This document shows positions 14,812-17,123 of a DNA stretch of 17,123 nt, piece after piece. Under the pieces are notes generated by a model that searched no databases, was not told the DNA's origin, and saw only the letters and a program-made list of their open reading frames with translations. Source of the DNA: Planctomycetota bacterium (GTDB lineage Bacteria > Planctomycetota > UBA1135 > GCA-002686595); assembly GCA_011524785.1 (NCBI GenBank), contig WTJQ01000230.1, positions 1-17,123 on the forward strand, written 5' to 3'. Every line of letters begins with the position of its first letter. Position 1 is the stretch's first letter. The position numbers were made by a program, and so were the translations under genes.

Positions 14812-16025
14812 GCGTGCCCCCCGAGTGAGTGAACGCGCCCCAAGTCCTCTTCGCCCATCAGGGCGCCGAGGAGCTCGGCTGCGCGCTCGGCCCCCCTCAG
14901 GTCGAGCTGCATGCGGGTCTGTCGCCCCTGGTCGAGGCAGGCCTCGACCGCGGCGGGGATCTCGGTCATTCCACTCTTCACCAGGCACTCGGCCAGGCCG
15001 AGGGAGCGGAGCCTCTGGGCGCGGATGAACTGCTCGCGGCGGGGACGCGTGCGCGGGAGGAGCACGGCGGGAGTGTCCGAGGCGAGGAGTTCGGCGCAGG
15101 TGTTGTAGCCAGCCATCGAGACCACGGCGTGGGCCTCGGCGATCGCGGTGCGCAGGTTCGGGTCGAACTCGAGGACCTCGACGCGCTCCAAGCCCTCGGC
15201 GAGGGCCCGGATGCGTGAGGCGCGCTCGGGCTCGGCCAGGGGCCCGGTCACGACGCGCGAGGACCAGCGCGCCTCGCGCCCCACGAGGGAGCGGAGGTAG
15301 GCCTCGATGCGGTCGGCCCCGTCGGCGCCTCCACCCGTGGTCACGAGGACGCGGGGCTCCTCGGCGGGCGCGGCGCTGCGCTGCTGGGCTCGGACCACGT
15401 AGCCCACGTGCTCGACGCGGCTGCGGAGCTCGGGCGGGACCGGGTACTCCTCGCGCATGTCGAAGACGCGCGGATCGCCGTAGACCAGCACCTCCTCGTA
15501 GAGGTCCCGGAGGGCACGCCGGATCTCGGGACGGCCCCAGTCGCGGGCCACGTGGAGGGGCGAGTCGATGACGTCCCGGAGGCCCAGCACGCACGGCACC
15601 CCGGCGCGACGAGCCGCCTCGAGCGTCGGGAGGAGCTCCCCCTCGAGGCCGATCGGGGTGTGGTCGACGAGCAGCAGGTCCGGCTCGTAGGCGTCGAAGG
15701 CCGCGCGCAGGGTGGCGCAGCGCAGGTCCACCAGCGGGCCCAGGGGGCCGCCCAGCTGCAGGGGGGCGTAGGCGGACCCCCGCTTGGTGACCGATGGGAG
15801 CTTGAGGACGTCGACGCCGGCGGGGAGCGGGAACTGGGTCGCGCAGGGCGATCCCGTGGCGATGAGGGTGCTGGCGTGCGGGTAGCGTGCCTGGAGAGCC
15901 TCCGCGAGGGTGAGACAGCGCCTGAGGTGCCCGAGCCCGTACGAGTCGTGCCCGTAGAGCATCACCCGGGGCCCGCCAGGGGGCTCCGCGGTGGGGTCGA
16001 CGGTGCTCGAGAAGGTGTGGGGCAT
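14799..16025 (-). CDS. COG4671-type (MurG-like) glycosyltransferase, first gene of the operon
   Basis: 408 residues. VMLYGHDSYGLGHLRRCLTLAEAL starts at residue 21 (shown part: GHDSYGLGHLRR, 25-36) and matches the glycine-rich loop of GT28/MurG-like enzymes in the 'predicted glycosyl transferase' COG4671 group. Also typical are FPLPAGVDVLKLPSVTK (65-81), PDLLLVDHTPIGLEGEL (115-131), LGLRDVIDSP (147-156) and VYGDPRVFDM (181-190). The C-terminal nucleotide-binding half has TTGGGADG (229-236) and SMAGYNTCAELLA (303-315), followed by PRTRPRREQ (324-332). No transmembrane segment. The first 20 residues are a non-conserved Ser/Pro-rich tail, so a start nearer residue 22 (ATG) cannot be excluded. It leads the operon and has a 211-base intergenic region upstream. 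GT28-like enzymes use UDP-sugars and lipid-linked acceptors; the sugar here is unknown. Confidence 0.88.
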   Translation of the reverse strand: MPHTFSSTVDPTAEPPGGPRVMLYGHDSYGLGHLRRCLTLAEALQARYPHASTLIATGSPCATQFPLPAGVDVLKLPSVTKRGSAYAPLQLGGPLGPLVDLRCATLRAAFDAYEPDLLLVDHTPIGLEGELLPTLEAARRAGVPCVLGLRDVIDSPLHVARDWGRPEIRRALRDLYEEVLVYGDPRVFDMREEYPVPPELRSRVEHVGYVVRAQQRSAAPAEEPRVLVTTGGGADGADRIEAYLRSLVGREARWSSRVVTGPLAEPERASRIRALAEGLERVEVLEFDPNLRTAIAEAHAVVSMAGYNTCAELLASDTPAVLLPRTRPRREQFIRAQRLRSLGLAECLVKSGMTEIPAAVEACLDQGRQTRMQLDLRGAERAAELLGALMGEEDLGRVHSLGGHACNL

Positions 16026-16049
16026 GGGACGGGGCGCTGGAGACTCTCT

Positions 16050-16086
16050 TTGCGCAACCTTTGTGCCAGATCCAAGGGGGCTTGGA
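16050..16086. promoter_or_regulatory. Leader palindrome and hairpin upstream of the glycan operon
   Basis: TTGCGCAA (16050-16057) is a perfect 8-base palindrome 24 bases before the operon's first start. TCCAAG (16071-16076), loop GGGG, CTTGGA (16081-16086) is a perfect 6-bp stem-loop. On the minus strand both would lie in the 5' leader of the operon transcript if it starts further upstream. A regulatory role is inference; no known riboswitch fits. Confidence 0.35.
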
Positions 16087-16099
16087 ACGAACGTTTAGC

Positions 16100-16134
16100 G
16101 TCCGATCTTCGGACACGGAGTCCGGAGGATGGAC
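16100..16134. promoter_or_regulatory. Tandem dyad GTCC-N7-GGAC, 20-base period (possible operator)
   Basis: GTCC (16100-16103) / GGAC (16111-16114) is followed by GTCC (16120-16123) / GGAC (16131-16134). The half-sites are 7 bases apart and the whole unit repeats after 20 bases, about two helical turns. The first unit is a longer perfect stem (GTCCGA-TCT-TCGGAC). GGACACG is also a direct repeat (16111-16117 and 16131-16137). It lies in the divergent region between the operon and the secreted repeat protein, where a dimeric regulator could control both. Confidence 0.5.
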
Positions 16135-16236
16135 ACGCCTGACGGCCAAAAGGGCGGTATGAACAAGTGTGGCCCATGGCACGGGGGTTGCCTTGTTCTC
16201 CCAGCGGCCTGCCTCTTCTTGACTCACCGAGCTCTC

Positions 16237-17123
16237 ATGAAGTTCCTCCCGATGACCCTCCCTCTCCTCCTGCTGGCGGCCGCTCCCGCTCAGGCGGACC
16301 TGCTCTCGGGCAGGGTGCTGGACTCTGCCGGCCAGCCCCTCCCCGCCTGCAACCTGGACGTGGTCGACGTCGTCACGGGCGTCGACATGGCCCTCGCTGG
16401 CGACACCACCGACGCGGCGGGCCAGTTCACGATCGACGTGCCCACCGGGCTCTACACGGTCACGGTCAACCCGCCCCCGGGCAGCGCCCACCTGGTGGGG
16501 CTCGTGGACGGCGTGGCCGTCTTCGGGGCCACCAACATGGGCGACGTCCAGCTGGAGCCCGGCGCGTTCCTCGACGGAACGATCCTCCTGCCCTCTGGCC
16601 TGCCAGCCGTGGGCGCCAACCTCGACGTGGAGCTCGCGGACGGCGAGGAGTACTTCCCCGCCGGGGACACCACGGACGACAACGGGAACTTCTCCATGGT
16701 CGTCCCGCTGGGCGAGGTCGCCCTCCAGGTGCGCCCCGAGACGCTCACGACGACCCTCCTCGCCCCGGTCGAGGTGGAGCTGGTGCTGGCCGGATCGGCA
16801 AGCGTCGGGACGCTCCAGCTCGAGAACGGCTACTGGGCGAGCGTCACGGTCCAGACCCTCACGGGCGCGCCCGTCTTCGGCGCCGACCTCGACGTCCTGG
16901 ACGCCACGACCGGTGCGAAGCTCTTCACGCCCGGCGACAACACCAACACGGCCGGCTTCGCCGACGTGGTCGTCCCCGCGGGGACGTACCTCGTCGAGGT
17001 CGAGCCGCGCTTCGCGGACGGGCTCGTGGCCACGACCCTGGGCCCGGTCGCCGTCAGCGCCACGACCAGCCTGGGCGTGGTCCAGGTCGAGCCCGGCGTC
17101 GTCCTCTCCGGGACGGTGACGGA
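16237..17123 (+). CDS. Secreted protein of tandem 89-residue repeats (3' end outside window)
   Basis: The frame is open to the right edge; 295 codons are visible. MKFLPMTLPLLLLAAAPAQA is a signal peptide, cut after A20. The mature part is an exact 89-residue tandem repeat: units at 23-111, 112-200 and 201-289, with a fourth beginning at 290. Each has the outline of a carboxypeptidase-regulatory-like/transthyretin-like beta sandwich: a [LV]xG-x-[VI] first strand, (A/G)xNLDV or ADLDV, GDxTxxxGxF, then a VPxGxYxVxV strand and a closing [VL]QLExG strand. Such domains bind or scaffold at the cell surface; no catalytic residues are visible. The ATG at 16237 is chosen for the signal peptide. In-frame ATGs at 16159 and 16129 exist but add a Cys-rich leader and no better ribosome site; the frame closes at TAG 16096. 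It diverges from the glycan operon. Confidence 0.85.
   Translation, partial: MKFLPMTLPLLLLAAAPAQADLLSGRVLDSAGQPLPACNLDVVDVVTGVDMALAGDTTDAAGQFTIDVPTGLYTVTVNPPPGSAHLVGLVDGVAVFGATNMGDVQLEPGAFLDGTILLPSGLPAVGANLDVELADGEEYFPAGDTTDDNGNFSMVVPLGEVALQVRPETLTTTLLAPVEVELVLAGSASVGTLQLENGYWASVTVQTLTGAPVFGADLDVLDATTGAKLFTPGDNTNTAGFADVVVPAGTYLVEVEPRFADGLVATTLGPVAVSATTSLGVVQVEPGVVLSGTVT

Noticed and set aside
16084..16105. GGAAC...GTCCG as an ECF sigma-type promoter
   Set aside because: Spacing and -10 sequence do not fit the usual GGAAC-N16/17-CGT pattern.
16026..16110. Cyclic-di-GMP-I (GEMM) riboswitch before the glycan operon
   Set aside because: An ACAAAGG-like stretch exists, but the paired stems and conserved joining bases of GEMM cannot be placed.
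16219..16224. TTGACT as a -35 box for the repeat protein
   Set aside because: It is only 12 bases before the ATG, so the -10 would fall inside the coding sequence.
16129..16236. In-frame upstream ATGs (16129, 16159) for the repeat protein
   Set aside because: They would put a Cys-rich, non-conserved-looking leader before an otherwise complete signal peptide; the first also overlaps the tandem dyad and has GGAGG directly abutting the ATG. Kept only as alternatives.
1..17123. CRISPR array, insertion sequence, attachment site or prophage remnant
   Set aside because: No regularly spaced direct repeats, terminal inverted repeats, transposase/integrase motifs or tRNA edges were found by eye.

Overview
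The window is a GC-rich bacterial chromosome segment, densely coding on both strands, with no RNA genes, CRISPR array, transposase or phage gene that I can recognise. It most likely comes from a planctomycete-like bacterium. The reasons are a secreted-protein C-terminal domain at the left edge that I associate with marine Planctomycetota, a sulfatase-fold enzyme, a COG4671-type glycosyltransferase, an alginate-export-like barrel, and weak use of Shine-Dalgarno sites. This assignment is inference; no marker gene is present.

Left part (1-4281), mostly housekeeping or unrelated genes: the 3' end of a secreted protein (+); an AlkB-family dioxygenase (+); a SAM-dependent methyltransferase (-) converging on alkB across a hairpin that contains both stop codons; apaG (-); and a putative lipoprotein (+) diverging from apaG, whose C-terminus resembles DUF885 but lacks the family's metal-binding motif.

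Centre and right (4278-16025) form one minus-strand operon of eight genes transcribed right to left: COG4671/MurG-like glycosyltransferase, GT4 glycosyltransferase (KFPRLSETFI type), second GT4 glycosyltransferase, full-length ABC exporter half-transporter, a 770-residue protein with two APH-like kinase domains, an alginate-export-like outer-membrane barrel, a sulfatase-fold enzyme with Thr at the nucleophile position, and a GNAT acetyltransferase. Junctions are overlaps of 13, 4, 4, 4 and 8 bases and then gaps of 11 and 19 bases, so co-transcription and translational coupling are very likely. Read together, the genes could assemble a glycan in the cytoplasm (three GTs), phosphorylate it or a precursor (double kinase), move it across the inner membrane (ABC), pass it through the outer membrane (barrel) and trim or decorate it (sulfatase-fold enzyme, GNAT). 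I know no characterised pathway with this exact composition; it is the best candidate here for an undescribed system.

Right edge (16026-17123): a 211-base divergent intergenic region, less GC-rich than the rest, carries short hairpins and a tandem dyad GTCC-N7-GGAC repeated with a 20-base period. It is followed by a secreted protein (+), cut by the window edge, built of an exact 89-residue tandem repeat. Starts were chosen by domain boundaries, signal peptides and overlap with the upstream stop; several are GTG.
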